Source: Mesostigma viride (taxonomy: Eukaryota > Streptophyta > Mesostigmatophyceae > Mesostigmatales > Mesostigmataceae). From it: a stretch of DNA of 48,028 nt. How positions within the stretch are numbered: position 1 is the first letter of the stretch; each line of letters starts with the position of its first letter. Where the stretch lies: the NCBI GenBank assembly GCA_009746045.1, contig RPFO01002077.1, positions 1 to 48,028 on the forward strand. Reading direction: 5' to 3'. Of this stretch, positions 16,114-24,499 are shown one piece after another. A model generated the notes under the pieces. The model saw nothing but the letters and a program-made list of their open reading frames with translations, searched no databases and was not told the DNA's origin. The translations under genes and the position numbers were made by a program.

Positions 16114-16118
16114 AACGC
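16114..16118. repeat. Target-site duplication, right copy (AACGC)
   Basis: Matches 13965-13969 exactly. Joining the flanks through one copy of AACGC recovers a continuous AT-poor intergenic sequence between the acidic/helicase gene and the gene at 16195, so no viral ORF appears to have been interrupted. Confidence 0.85.
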
Positions 16119-16194
16119 CACGCGGAAGTTTCTATGACGTCAGGTGGCGGTTACGACTCAAAAATCTCCTATGCGGTAGTTTAGATACGATCGG

Positions 16195-16509
16195 ATGAAC
16201 CTAGAGGCCGCCAAGGACGTTCTGACGTCAGTGTGTACTATTTTTGGAACTATGACTGGGTACGTGATGCTTTCCGAATTCAATCACAATCAGACATGGT
16301 TTAAAATCGTTTGTATTTTCAGCGTGGCGTACACAGCTACCAAACGTATCGAGATCGCGGCCATCGCGGCGGCTCTCGTGTTCTTGCTTTCCACTGTGAT
16401 TCGGTTGACGGTGGATGACCCCGGGGAAGAGCAAGAGCCCGTGTTCCCTTTGGCCAGCAACACCGCGCCTACCCCTCCTCCACGATCAAAACCTCTCGTG
16501 GCCAGATAA
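16195..16509 (+). CDS. Small membrane protein, 104 aa
   Basis: Begins at the ATG at 16195, 81 bases after the retroelement. Three hydrophobic segments (about residues 16-26, 38-50 and 55-73) suggest a multi-pass protein, followed by an acidic then Pro-rich tail. The last 24 bases overlap the convergent gene at 16486. Two TGACGTCA palindromes flank and enter its 5' end (16135-16142 and 16223-16230). No family recognised. Confidence 0.55.
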   Translation: MNLEAAKDVLTSVCTIFGTMTGYVMLSEFNHNQTWFKIVCIFSVAYTATKRIEIAAIAAALVFLLSTVIRLTVDDPGEEQEPVFPLASNTAPTPPPRSKPLVAR

Positions 16510-17562
16510 CGCGTGATACGACCTCATGACAATCGCCCATATTTTCGGATCGACCGTAAACGAGGCGTTCACCATTTTCGCGGGAACTTTTTGCAACATG
16601 GAATCTCGCACGAGACGCAGGTTGCTCTCGTATTTCCCCATAGCCTCTTCGAGTTCAGCGCGCATCTCGGCCTTCCACTCTTCTAAGCGCGCGAAGTCGC
16701 CCGTTCGAATTCCTTGATAGTCCAGCCGCGCCGCCCGTCTCATGATCATGTACACTCCGTGCTTTTTCATGAGCATTCTCGCCGTGTCCGCGCTAAAGTT
16801 TGACTTCCTCGCGTTGTTGACGTCGGCCCGCCCCTCCGCGACGATCGCCGCCAATGCGTCCTTCTTCAGCCGGAAACGGGGGTAATGGCACACGTACGCG
16901 AGCACGGAAATGGGCGACGTCATGTCGAGCCCGGCGCGGATGTACGTGTTGAACCTCGCGCATCGAAGGACCAGCATGATGATGAAAAAAACGAACGATC
17001 CCTCTTCGAGGCCCATGGCGTCTAAAAACAGCCACGCCATGCGCGTGAAACGGGTGTTGGAATCCGCCTCGACGATCATGCACGCCAATCGAGTAAGAGA
17101 AGGCATCTGTCGCGATCTTTCTGGGCACCTCTCGGCCGCTTCGATGCCGAGAAGCGTTTTCCCGGCCGAGAGGTGCATGGACGTGAACGCTTCGATGGCC
17201 TTGTCGGTTGCGCACGATGTGATGATCATGTCGACGTACGACAAATCTTCCACGCGGGGTCCGACGCGTTTTTGAGCCGTGGAGTCGAAATACATCGCAG
17301 CTTTCGTCTTGAAGGCTTCGATGCTTCCTATGGCGGACCGACACGCAACGAGATCTTGTCGAATCGCGTCGACGCTTCCACCGAGCGCGGTTCTCACGTT
17401 GGCCTTTCTTCGCTCGATCTCCTCGTTCATCACGTCGCGGATGTCCGTGTTTTCGAAAGCGGCTTCCGCGTTCATAAGATCGTCCATGTCTAGGCACTCC
17501 ACCACCAGACCCCACGCCTCGTGGGAGTCCATGAACGGCGTCCGACAGATACACGACAGCAT
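16486..17562 (-). CDS. Hypothetical protein with F-box-like N-terminus, 358 aa
   Basis: First ATG at 17562; a second in-frame ATG at 17532 (MDSHEAWG) may be the true start. The first 45 residues (EAWGLVVECLDMDDLMNAEAAF) have the spacing of a short F-box-like helical pair, comparable with the clearer one in the gene at 44723. The rest is helical and charged, with a run of about 70 moderately hydrophobic residues (190-260). The F-box call is weak. If correct it would place the protein in host SCF ubiquitin ligases. Confidence 0.5.
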   Translation of the reverse strand: MLSCICRTPFMDSHEAWGLVVECLDMDDLMNAEAAFENTDIRDVMNEEIERRKANVRTALGGSVDAIRQDLVACRSAIGSIEAFKTKAAMYFDSTAQKRVGPRVEDLSYVDMIITSCATDKAIEAFTSMHLSAGKTLLGIEAAERCPERSRQMPSLTRLACMIVEADSNTRFTRMAWLFLDAMGLEEGSFVFFIIMLVLRCARFNTYIRAGLDMTSPISVLAYVCHYPRFRLKKDALAAIVAEGRADVNNARKSNFSADTARMLMKKHGVYMIMRRAARLDYQGIRTGDFARLEEWKAEMRAELEEAMGKYESNLRLVRDSMLQKVPAKMVNASFTVDPKIWAIVMRSYHALSGHERF

Positions 17563-17592
17563 ACACTTTTTAAGCCTCTTGTCACTCGAGCC

Positions 17593-18876
17593 TCACGCCT
17601 TCACGTACGTGACGTTCCCTCTGATGGTCCACGTCCCGGGCAGCAGATGTTCCGTTCGGACGGATACCACGTTTCCGGACGAAGGGTCGATCACGGCTTC
17701 CGCTTCGGCGTTGCCTCGAACCGCGACGTCGTTATTTATATAAAACACCAACCCCGAGTTCTCCGTGACCCAGCTGTGAAGTGTGTTCGTCCCCGTCGTC
17801 TTCGTGACAGTGAAACGCGAACTCGCGACGGTCGCCGGCGTCAGCCCGTCCGGCAATCCCAAGCTTACTTCGTACACCCCGGTGGCAGAGGCTGACTTTC
17901 CTCCCAACCTGCTCAGAAATTCCGCGTTCAGTGCGGACTCGTAGATCGCAAAATCGTCAATATACCCGTTCATGTATTCGCTCGTCCCGCTTCTCTGGCC
18001 AATGCGCAACGTCCCAGTGGGTACCTGGACCGACCCTCCTGGGTTGGTGGACACCGCCAGGGACGTGAACGACGCCCATTCCGTCGCTGTCAGGGCGGCG
18101 TGCATCGAAACGAGCCCGTTCTGTCGAGTGACAATCACGTGATACCATTTGCTGGAAACCGGCGTCCATGTGGCGGACGTGGACGTCACGTCGTTTCCTC
18201 TATCAAACAGACACAGCTTCCCGTTTCCGTTGTAATTGTACACTAAATGGAACGTCAAGTTCCCGACCGACAAAAGGACTTGGTTCTGTGTGGTGTTGTT
18301 GCTCGTATAGAACCTGCACGATATCGAGAAGTCGGACGCAAGAACCGTCTTCAGAGCCGCGTGATCGATGTCGAACCCCCCCGTGCTGTCCGAGACCTTG
18401 AGAGACCTCGAGCCTACGTTAAATACGGTGCTATCGTACGTGCTCGACCCTCGCAAACTGCCCGTGTACGCGTTCGGTCCGTCGTCCGCCGCGCTGTTCT
18501 CGAAACGCCAGTTCGCCAGAGGGCCTACATGGACATCTGCATCCAATTGAAGGGTCACGAGCTTGTTTATTACCATAAACTTAGCGGTTCGAATCGTTAC
18601 ATTACGCGTATATAGAGACGCAAGAGCCGGCGTCCAGTTCGTCCAATCCTGTAGGTCGTTGAGTTCGTGACCGTATATCGCGAACCCGTTCGTGACCGTT
18701 AGACTTCCAAGGATGGTTGTGGCCCCTTCCGCGCTCGTCGTGACGATGGCCGTCTCCAAGGACGTTGCGGGGTCTTTGGAGACGATGCGGAAGGCGCCAT
18801 CTTCCGCAGAAAGGACGTAATCGTTTCCCGTCACGGAATTGATCTCTATGGATTTGCACCTAGCGCTTCCAGACAT
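17593..18876 (-). CDS. Fibre-like protein with LamG/ConA-type domain, 427 aa
   Basis: Starts at CAT 18874-18876. The N-terminal 100 residues are repetitive, short beta strands (TSAEGATTILGSLTVTNG) like tail-fibre shafts. From about residue 121 (NWRFENSAADDGPNAYTG) to about 320 (GYIDDFAIYESAL) it reads as a concanavalin-like LamG jelly roll, a carbohydrate-binding fold. A C-terminal beta domain follows. This is typical of phage tail fibres and of surface fibres, so a role in host-surface attachment or fibril structure is inferred. It sits beside the phage-like structural gene at 18909-19611. Confidence 0.7.
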   Translation of the reverse strand: MSGSARCKSIEINSVTGNDYVLSAEDGAFRIVSKDPATSLETAIVTTSAEGATTILGSLTVTNGFAIYGHELNDLQDWTNWTPALASLYTRNVTIRTAKFMVINKLVTLQLDADVHVGPLANWRFENSAADDGPNAYTGSLRGSSTYDSTVFNVGSRSLKVSDSTGGFDIDHAALKTVLASDFSISCRFYTSNNTTQNQVLLSVGNLTFHLVYNYNGNGKLCLFDRGNDVTSTSATWTPVSSKWYHVIVTRQNGLVSMHAALTATEWASFTSLAVSTNPGGSVQVPTGTLRIGQRSGTSEYMNGYIDDFAIYESALNAEFLSRLGGKSASATGVYEVSLGLPDGLTPATVASSRFTVTKTTGTNTLHSWVTENSGLVFYINNDVAVRGNAEAEAVIDPSSGNVVSVRTEHLLPGTWTIRGNVTYVKA

Positions 18877-18908
18877 TACTCCGACCTACTAAATCCAACT
18901 GAATATTT

Positions 18909-19611
18909 TTAAACGCCGGGGGGAGGATACTCGTACCAGCTGCCAAAGGTGTCCACTTGATAGTGAATGTCGAATTCCAGAGCCCACACCGGCTCTTGTA
19001 GCGTGTCATCCACGTCGTTATAGTTCCGAAACAGACGCATCATTAACATGGACGAGTCCCTCTTTCCCGCACCGGATATTACGCACGAGTCTGTTCCCAG
19101 AGGCGTCGTGCGACTACATATGAGATGCTTGTATTGATCTGCAGCAGTGAGACTGGTAGAATTGCAGATATACACGGTCGTCGGTGTGGGGAACGGATCT
19201 CCGACGTTCGCCCACGAATACTCGAGCCCGAACTTTACGTTGCCAGTCGCCGTGCCGGATTTCATGATGTGAACATGAGGCTTTAGATCCGTGCCCTCTT
19301 TCCACGCGTGAGGAGTCTGTATGTGGATGAAATCTCCTTTGGCTGCGGGTTGGAGCTTCCAAACTCGACAACCTGGAGCTTGGCGGTGTTGGCCCCGCCG
19401 CCGAGGTTGGTGACCAAAACGTTCGTGGGGGGTTGTCGCCCTGCACGGTCACTTCGGACAGCGGCGTCCGCATGTCATCCCACACGGGATGCTCGGAAAT
19501 CTGGAACCCGTGGCGCGAGTACACGTAATCCGCTGTGATTTTCCCCTTCACTTCCAGATCTCCCACCACCGTCGAGTTCCCGGGAAGCAGAGTCGACGTC
19601 GTGGAAGACAT
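18909..19611 (-). CDS. Phage-like structural protein, broken by two frameshifts
   Basis: Start ATG at 19611. The first frame runs sensibly to the G-run at 19427-19432 and contains GDLEVKGKITADYVYSRHGFQISEHP, a fibre-type head. The reading then needs a second frame (about 19341-19431) and finally the frame 18909-19340, which holds FIHIQTPHAWKEG and DLKPHVHIM. That 'PH.wkeGtDl.PHvH' signature is common in tailed-phage and marine-virus structural proteins. Both shifts correspond to one lost base in a C-run (minus strand). The C-terminal part (18909-19265) is intact and ends in a Pro-rich tail. Probably a virion surface or fibre-base protein. Confidence 0.6.
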
Positions 19612-19722
19612 CTTCACTCATCACACGTCCCCATTTGTTTTATCGGCGAGGTGACGCGGCTCTTCAATGGAGCGACACGTTCTCGATGGATATAAACGAG
19701 CGAGCGGGGATGTCCGACCTGT

Positions 19723-20574
19723 TCACGATAAGTGCGGCGCTGCCGAGAGACCGGGAGTTGTTCGCGGCCGAACTCTCGCCCTCGGTTTCCTCTTCCTCTC
19801 CCTCTTCCTCGTCCTCGTCCTCCCCGTCTTCCTCGTCGTCCCCCCTTCCTCGTCCTCGGGCAAGACGTGGTAGTCCTTCCCTGCCTCGCAGAGGTCCCAC
19901 CGCATCGAGTTGTTATCGTTCACGTTCGACCATATCCCGTGCTGCACCCGGCCGCAGTTGATCAGCGCGCGACAGGATAGGGTCGCGAAGGAGCAGGTCG
20001 TCTCGTGCAAAACGAGGTCCGTGTATTTCCCCACGTGTTTGCAGCCGTCCCCGTCGAGGAAGAAGCGGCAGGGGAAGTGCTCGCACGCGAGCTTGTGGTC
20101 CACCAGGTCCTTGCGGAGGAACGAGGCAGTGCATCCGTGACAGCGGTTCGGGCAGTCGATTTTCTCTTGCGGACACCCGCCCCCGGCCCTGTGCTTCAAC
20201 ACATCATCAGAGGAACCCTCGAACGTGCATCCCCGTTCCCAGTTGATGCACTTTCGACGTACCAAAGCCGTGATGCGTCCTAACGTGATTAGGTGCTGAT
20301 ACTTGTACCGATGCCACGGAGCCCTGCACAGAATGCACTTGCCCGTGACCGGGGCCACGATTCCTCCGCGGCGTTTCTGCCTCGAAACGAGCTCGCTGAA
20401 GCACGGCTTGTGACATACGACCGCCTCGCACTTGCCGCCCTCTGTCCGCGTCCTGCATTCTACCACTACCGGGTTCGATAGCACGCCCATGCACAGGTGA
20501 CATTGCAGATCGTCCGACGACACTTGGACGACCCGCGAGCAATCGGCGCAGTCCATGGTCGTGCGTGTACACAT
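19723..20574 (-). CDS. RING/TRAF-type zinc-finger protein (probable E3 ubiquitin ligase)
   Basis: The ATG at 20574 is the first true start; codons above it have only GTG. A RING-like set (Cys25, Cys28, Cys40, Cys49, Cys54, His55, Cys80, Cys83) is followed by two or three TRAF-type fingers (about residues 110-190, with CTFEGSSDDVLKH, CPNRCHGC and ACEHFPCRFF). Proteins of this build attach ubiquitin to targets. The C-terminus in this frame is an odd Arg-rich tail; restoring one base in the C-run at 19840-19845 gives instead an acidic Glu/Asp tail and a stop at 19664. A viral ubiquitin ligase could act on host defences or turnover. Confidence 0.7.
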   Translation of the reverse strand: MCTRTTMDCADCSRVVQVSSDDLQCHLCMGVLSNPVVVECRTRTEGGKCEAVVCHKPCFSELVSRQKRRGGIVAPVTGKCILCRAPWHRYKYQHLITLGRITALVRRKCINWERGCTFEGSSDDVLKHRAGGGCPQEKIDCPNRCHGCTASFLRKDLVDHKLACEHFPCRFFLDGDGCKHVGKYTDLVLHETTCSFATLSCRALINCGRVQHGIWSNVNDNNSMRWDLCEAGKDYHVLPEDEEGGTTRKTGRTRTRKRERKRKPRARVRPRTTPGLSAAPHLS

Positions 20575-20646
20575 GCCAGAGTTTTTAAACACAAGTCATT
20601 GAACGAGCGAGATTTTTATTATCATATCCATAAAGAATCATTCGTC

Positions 20647-20937
20647 ATGAGTTATTGTCATCCGGTACACAACAACATCGCCGTCCTTCCCTGGTCCGGG
20701 GAGTGGATCGACGCGTATGGGAGTTTCTACAACAAGCCGGAGTCCGGGATCCATTTTTTCGTGAGCGACATGCGCAAGGAGAACGCTTTCTACGAGTCGT
20801 CCTCTTCTTCCTCTTCCTCGTCCTCGACGGGGTTGTCCTCCTCTTCGGGGGCAGGAGGTTCTTCTTCTTCGGCCGACTCCGCGGCCTTGCGCTTGCGTTT
20901 GGACACGCGGGCCAGCGCCTTGACCTCCTCCACGTGA
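20647..20937 (+). CDS. Small ORF, possibly real 5' end only
   Basis: An ATG at 20647 follows an AT-rich stretch (ATTTTTATTATCATATCCATAAAG). The first 50 residues (MSYCHPVHNNIAVLPW...) look protein-like, with aromatic and charged residues. From about residue 50 it becomes poly-Ser because it runs antisense to the acidic tail of the gene at 20790. Either it is a convergent overlap of 148 bases, or the true gene is shorter through a lost base. Low confidence. Confidence 0.3.
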   Translation: MSYCHPVHNNIAVLPWSGEWIDAYGSFYNKPESGIHFFVSDMRKENAFYESSSSSSSSSSTGLSSSSGAGGSSSSADSAALRLRLDTRASALTSST

Positions 20938-21266
20938 GGTTCCATGATGACGCGCATGCACGCTTCGGCCTTCTCCCCGTCTCCGCCGAAGAACTGAAGA
21001 AGGCGGTCGGGGAGGACGTCCTTCAGCGGCGTCTTCTTCTTCCTGGTCTTCACCAAGAGCTTGTCGTCCCTCCCGGTGATATTGCACGCGTCCACACCGG
21101 CTCGGATCATGGACGCCAGGATGTCCTCCTGCAACGCCTTCTTGCGCTTACGCAGAGGAGCGAGGTCTTTGGACGTCGTCTTCAACGCGTCGTCCACCTC
21201 GATGAATTCGGACGTCATGGAACGCATCTTGTTGCGCCACTCTTCCAATTCCACGGCCCCGTCCAT
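20790..21266 (-). CDS. DUF5760-like protein, 158 aa
   Basis: Starts at CAT 21264-21266. It opens with a long coiled-coil helix pair (FIEVDDALKTTSKDLAPLRKRKKALQEDILASMI), then a short domain with VDACNITGRDDKLLVKTRKKKTPLKDV and a helix ending RVIM. This architecture matches a family common in giant viruses (recalled as DUF5760, unknown function). The last 40 residues are almost all Glu/Asp/Pro. It may bind nucleic acid or act as a virion scaffold; this is not shown. Confidence 0.6.
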   Translation of the reverse strand: MDGAVELEEWRNKMRSMTSEFIEVDDALKTTSKDLAPLRKRKKALQEDILASMIRAGVDACNITGRDDKLLVKTRKKKTPLKDVLPDRLLQFFGGDGEKAEACMRVIMEPHVEEVKALARVSKRKRKAAESAEEEEPPAPEEEDNPVEDEEEEEEDDS

Positions 21267-21326
21267 TTCGAAGCCGCCGTCCGGTGTCTAGAACGGATAT
21301 TTTTTAACGAGACCGCGAAACGCGCC

Positions 21327-22022
21327 TCACAGCCCAGCGAGATCCGTGTTCATGCCGGGAGCGCCATAAAACGTGTTCGGAGCGGGACGGCCGGACTCGC
21401 CCATCATACCGAGCGACGTGGCCGAATTTACGGGAGGCATCGAGAAGACCGTGGTCTCCGCCTCTGCCCACGTGGGCGCCTGGTACCGCGGGTCGTAGGC
21501 CATGGTCGGGGGTACGGAGAACCCGGCAGGGTTCGCGGCGCCGCACGTGCACCCGGACTGGTTGTCGAGCTTCACGCTGCCTAGCGCGCCGGTGGAGGCC
21601 AGGTTCATCTGTCCAAACATGCCAAGGTTCAGGGGGATGGGGATGTACTCACGGAGCGTCTGGATGCCCGTGAACGGCAGGTCCTTGCGGTTGCTCGTGA
21701 CGGCCAGCACGCCCTCGGACTGTTTCAGCATGGCGCTGACGACGTCCTCCTTGGAAGGCATGAGGTCCTTGGCGAACTGCATTTGAGCGTCGAACCCGCT
21801 CCCGAACTGGGCGAGACGGGGAGCCGCGCGGGTGTCGATTCCATACGCGTTGTCGTACTCGTCCGAGGGGATCAGCTTGGTCTCGGTGCCCAACTGCTGG
21901 GCCGAGCGAAGAGTCTCGAACTCCGGGTCGCCACACAGCTCAGGAAACACCTGTGGGCGTTCCCTGGCCCCGATGTAGCTGTCCGGCCTGGACTGGGGTG
22001 CGTTGCAATACGGTGCCGCCAT
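21327..22022 (-). CDS. Hypothetical protein, 231 aa, Pro/Gly-rich
   Basis: The longest frame begins at 22130, but the ATG at 22022 avoids overlap with the nuclease gene and has a clean AT-rich upstream (CCAAGAAAAATGTCGTATTAACATTATA on its strand). The protein is soluble, with a central MFGQMN/PLNLG stretch and a tail rich in Met, Gly, Ala and Pro. Composition suggests a virion component, but no family is recognised. It shares an 11-base upstream motif with the genes at 26692 and 32547. Confidence 0.55.
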   Translation of the reverse strand: MAAPYCNAPQSRPDSYIGARERPQVFPELCGDPEFETLRSAQQLGTETKLIPSDEYDNAYGIDTRAAPRLAQFGSGFDAQMQFAKDLMPSKEDVVSAMLKQSEGVLAVTSNRKDLPFTGIQTLREYIPIPLNLGMFGQMNLASTGALGSVKLDNQSGCTCGAANPAGFSVPPTMAYDPRYQAPTWAEAETTVFSMPPVNSATSLGMMGESGRPAPNTFYGAPGMNTDLAGL

Positions 22023-22042
22023 GAGTCTGCTACTGTATAATG

Positions 22043-22489
22043 TTAATACGACATTTTTCTTGGGTGGAGAGGGAAATCGGGTGGGACTTTCCAATCGGGC
22101 GGAGGGAGGCCTTCGTCCTCGCACTCCCACCTCGTTTCTAGCGCGAAACCCATGTTCAGGATCTCTTGTTCCTTTCTCTTCGTCCGGATGTAGAGTTCTC
22201 CGTGGCAGCGCTTCTTCAACGGATGCATTTCAAAAAAACCGTACTTATCCGGGTTTCCGTGCCAGAAATCGCCGTGGTATTCGAACACGGTGGGCGGATC
22301 CGTGTCCATCGTGAACCCGTCGACGAAGTACGTGCGGCCCGTGAAGGACACGAGCTGTTTCTCGCCTCCGTTCCCTGCGTGCTGGATGCGGATTCCTCTC
22401 TCTTTCGCCACTCTCTTTAGCCACCTTTGGGATTTTGGGACCGATCTAGCAGCGTACACGATCCGCAAGCAGATACCGATCGCGTTCAT
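22043..22489 (-). CDS. Restriction-endonuclease-like (VSR/PD-(D/E)XK type) protein, 148 aa
   Basis: Contains GRTYFVDGF (51-59) and TVFEYHGDFWHGNP (67-80). That Asp-x-(~10)-FEYHGDFWHG signature marks a group of small endonuclease-like proteins found in giant viruses, phages and mobile DNA. The expected reaction is DNA nicking or cutting near a recognition site; it may be a free-standing mobile nuclease. Later residues (RTKRKEQEILNMGF) fit the terminal helix. The start at 22489 is the first ATG. No intron or intein host gene is visible next to it. Confidence 0.65.
   Translation of the reverse strand: MNAIGICLRIVYAARSVPKSQRWLKRVAKERGIRIQHAGNGGEKQLVSFTGRTYFVDGFTMDTDPPTVFEYHGDFWHGNPDKYGFFEMHPLKKRCHGELYIRTKRKEQEILNMGFALETRWECEDEGLPPPDWKVPPDFPLHPRKMSY
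22048..22058 (-). promoter_or_regulatory. Shared upstream motif AAAAATGTCGT
   Basis: Located 26 bases upstream of the ATG at 22022. The same 11-base string occurs before the ATG at 26692 (26702-26712), and AAAAATGACGT occurs before the ATG at 32547 (32570-32580). A common AAAAATGWCGT core at similar distances suggests a promoter element. Confidence 0.4.
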
Positions 22490-22545
22490 GGCGTCCTCGC
22501 GCTACCGTAGCGGTGTGATTTGAATCCTCGAGCGCGAAACGAGCT

Positions 22546-22974
22546 TCAAGGACACACCTGGTCCATGAGGGCGTCTAATGGCCTCAAGACGAAGTGGAAC
22601 AAGGACGCGTACGCCGCGGTGGACGCTGCGATGGTCGCTAAATGGCCCACGATGGACCAGTCGGGGAAGACGGCCACGTGGAAGCCGGAACTGGCGACCA
22701 GGAGACCGATCACGAATCCGCACGCCGCGCCGGTCACTAGAAACTTCCGTTCGCTGGATATATTTTCGTCGAAGCTTCGAGACCAGCGCACGGCCGCGAG
22801 GTTTCCGAATCCTAGCAGCAGCGTCACCATGAATAGGACCCACTCCGTGCCTACGGATACCGCCGCCCCCTCTCCTGCGAACGAACGGATCGCGGCCATA
22901 TACGCGGGCAACAGTGCGGTCAACGGCGCGGACGAACCTACGAGGAGAGCTTTCACGGAACTGTCTAGTTGCAT
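22546..22974 (-). CDS. Multi-pass membrane protein, 142 aa
   Basis: Starts at CAT 22972-22974. Four hydrophobic segments are visible (about residues 7-25, 43-62, 77-95 and 106-128), with an Arg-containing loop (RWSRSFDENISSERKF) between the second and third. It lacks any catalytic motif. It lies on the same strand and 71 bases upstream of nothing conserved; function unknown. Confidence 0.6.
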   Translation of the reverse strand: MQLDSSVKALLVGSSAPLTALLPAYMAAIRSFAGEGAAVSVGTEWVLFMVTLLLGFGNLAAVRWSRSFDENISSERKFLVTGAACGFVIGLLVASSGFHVAVFPDWSIVGHLATIAASTAAYASLFHFVLRPLDALMDQVCP

Positions 22975-23061
22975 GTTGGATGTACGAGTTTGATATGATA
23001 ATGCATGAAATTAATCTTTATTAGACACCAGTTACATAGTTCATTTAGACCCGGTCCATTC

Positions 23062-23784
23062 TTAATCGTCCGAGCGCGACCTCTTCGGGCCCGGCTCCTC
23101 GTCGGACGCCTGGTCCCTGTCCCTGTCCACGAAGCAGTACCCGTCGGGCATGCGAGTGGAGGGGAAGAACTGGAGGGACTGCACGACCGGCGTGCAGCCG
23201 AACTGCTTGTCCATGAACCACATACGGGAGACCTCGAGGATGGCTTGCACCTCGCAGCCCTTCTGGACGTCCGCGAAGGTGGCCGGCCGCTTCTCCTCGT
23301 CGAAGAAGCGCGTCTGGAAGTGGCCGTCGCGGCACGGGACGTTGCACTTGAGAGTCGGAGGGTATTCCTCCTTCTTGGATTGCTTGACGGCCGACGTGTA
23401 GAGCTCTTCCACGAGCTCTTCGCTCATCCGCTTGCCGAACCATTCCACGCACTTTTGGAACGATTGCTGCTTGTTGCGGGTGTCGAGCCCGGTCCACATC
23501 TCGTAAAAGGTGGCCGAGTCGGTGCCCTCGTTCGCGAACCCGTCGAAGGACAGGTCGAGCGTGTACTTCTTGTCGCCTTGGCCGTTCTTGGGCTCGAAAA
23601 AGCTGATGCCGAACGGGGCACGCATGCGAGGGGTCTGGATGCGGACCGGCGTGCCTTCGACGCCGTAGGACATGAAGGCCGAGAGAGCGCCCGGGCCGGC
23701 TTGCCCCCTCCCGGTTCTCTTGGGGTCTTTGTACAGGACTTTGTTGACGTCGAAGTCATCGAACAGAACCACGGTGGACGCCAT
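23062..23784 (-). CDS. Giant-virus single-stranded DNA-binding protein
   Basis: A 240-residue protein beginning with strands VVLFDDFDVNKVLYKDPK. The family signature follows: VRIQTPRMRAPFGISFFE, then KKYTLDLSFDG, and in the second half CKDGHF-type and EVSRMWF strands. This matches the SSB found across nucleocytoviruses (OB-fold, distantly like T7 gp2.5). It would coat ssDNA during replication and recombination and could pair with the YqaJ exonuclease at 7494. The C-terminal tail is acidic then basic. It is transcribed as a single gene, 70 bases from the HNH gene upstream. Confidence 0.82.
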   Translation of the reverse strand: MASTVVLFDDFDVNKVLYKDPKRTGRGQAGPGALSAFMSYGVEGTPVRIQTPRMRAPFGISFFEPKNGQGDKKYTLDLSFDGFANEGTDSATFYEMWTGLDTRNKQQSFQKCVEWFGKRMSEELVEELYTSAVKQSKKEEYPPTLKCNVPCRDGHFQTRFFDEEKRPATFADVQKGCEVQAILEVSRMWFMDKQFGCTPVVQSLQFFPSTRMPDGYCFVDRDRDQASDEEPGPKRSRSDD

Positions 23785-23853
23785 GGCGGATCAAGAGGAG
23801 TGGGTGGAGGAAGAGTGGGAGTCGTTTGACGAAAACTTGGAGGCTCCCGGGTT

Positions 23854-24447
23854 TTATACCGTTTCTTCCTCCTCGTCGGCCCACCTTTGTCTCGTGGACG
23901 CTCCTGGTTCTTCCACGTCATCTTCCATGTCGGCGGTGTCAAACTCGAAGTCCGTACCGTCCAGCGCCGCGTCGTCGGAAGCCTTTGCGACCAAAGCGCA
24001 GAAGTTTCGGAACGATTCGACGTCGTCATTCCCCTTCATCCGCTTGACCTTCCTGCACACGAGCCGCACGTTGGATCTGGAGATCTCTCTAGAAGGATCG
24101 ATGACGTCAATGACCGCCGAACGGCCGGGGACTTCGGCGTCCGGCCCGTGCGTCATGTTGATCCCCGTGATGGCGCACTTCCCCCCTTGGGTTTCCCAGA
24201 TTTCCACGAGATCGCGGACGAACAGCGAGATGGAAAGAGAGGTTTTGCGCGCGGACTTTTTGCGCGCGGTCGCGAGATTTCGGATGAGGTGACGAAAATA
24301 TCCCTCCTTGGATGCCTTGAACTTCTTGTTATCCTCCGCGCGGCATTCTCTGCACGGCCCGTGGAGGCGGAGACTGCGGTTGTTGAACCCCTCCGGCGCC
24401 TTTTGCTTGCCACACGACGGGCACGTGATCAGCGCCGACGACTCCAT
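23854..24447 (-). CDS. HNH-like endonuclease with N-terminal zinc knuckles, 197 aa
   Basis: The ATG at 24447 (MESSALITCP) is preferred to the upstream 24486 start. CPSC (9-12) and CREC (32-35) form an N-terminal zinc site; a basic helix follows. In the second half GGKCAITG with a downstream 'DVIDPSREISRSNVRLVC' segment resembles the degenerate HNH of giant-virus and phage homing-type nucleases. The usual central His-Asn is not clearly conserved, so activity is uncertain. The tail is acidic and Ser-rich. Confidence 0.6.
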   Translation of the reverse strand: MESSALITCPSCGKQKAPEGFNNRSLRLHGPCRECRAEDNKKFKASKEGYFRHLIRNLATARKKSARKTSLSISLFVRDLVEIWETQGGKCAITGINMTHGPDAEVPGRSAVIDVIDPSREISRSNVRLVCRKVKRMKGNDDVESFRNFCALVAKASDDAALDGTDFEFDTADMEDDVEEPGASTRQRWADEEEETV

Positions 24448-24499
24448 GGGACGGGACGGGGACGAGGATACAGTGGTCGCACACAATTTGTCGGCCGTT

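Noticed and set aside
23783-24292. Plus-strand ORF starting MADQEEW within the CCATGG at the SSB start
   Set aside because: It runs antisense to the HNH gene for most of its length and turns Ser-rich; no family match.
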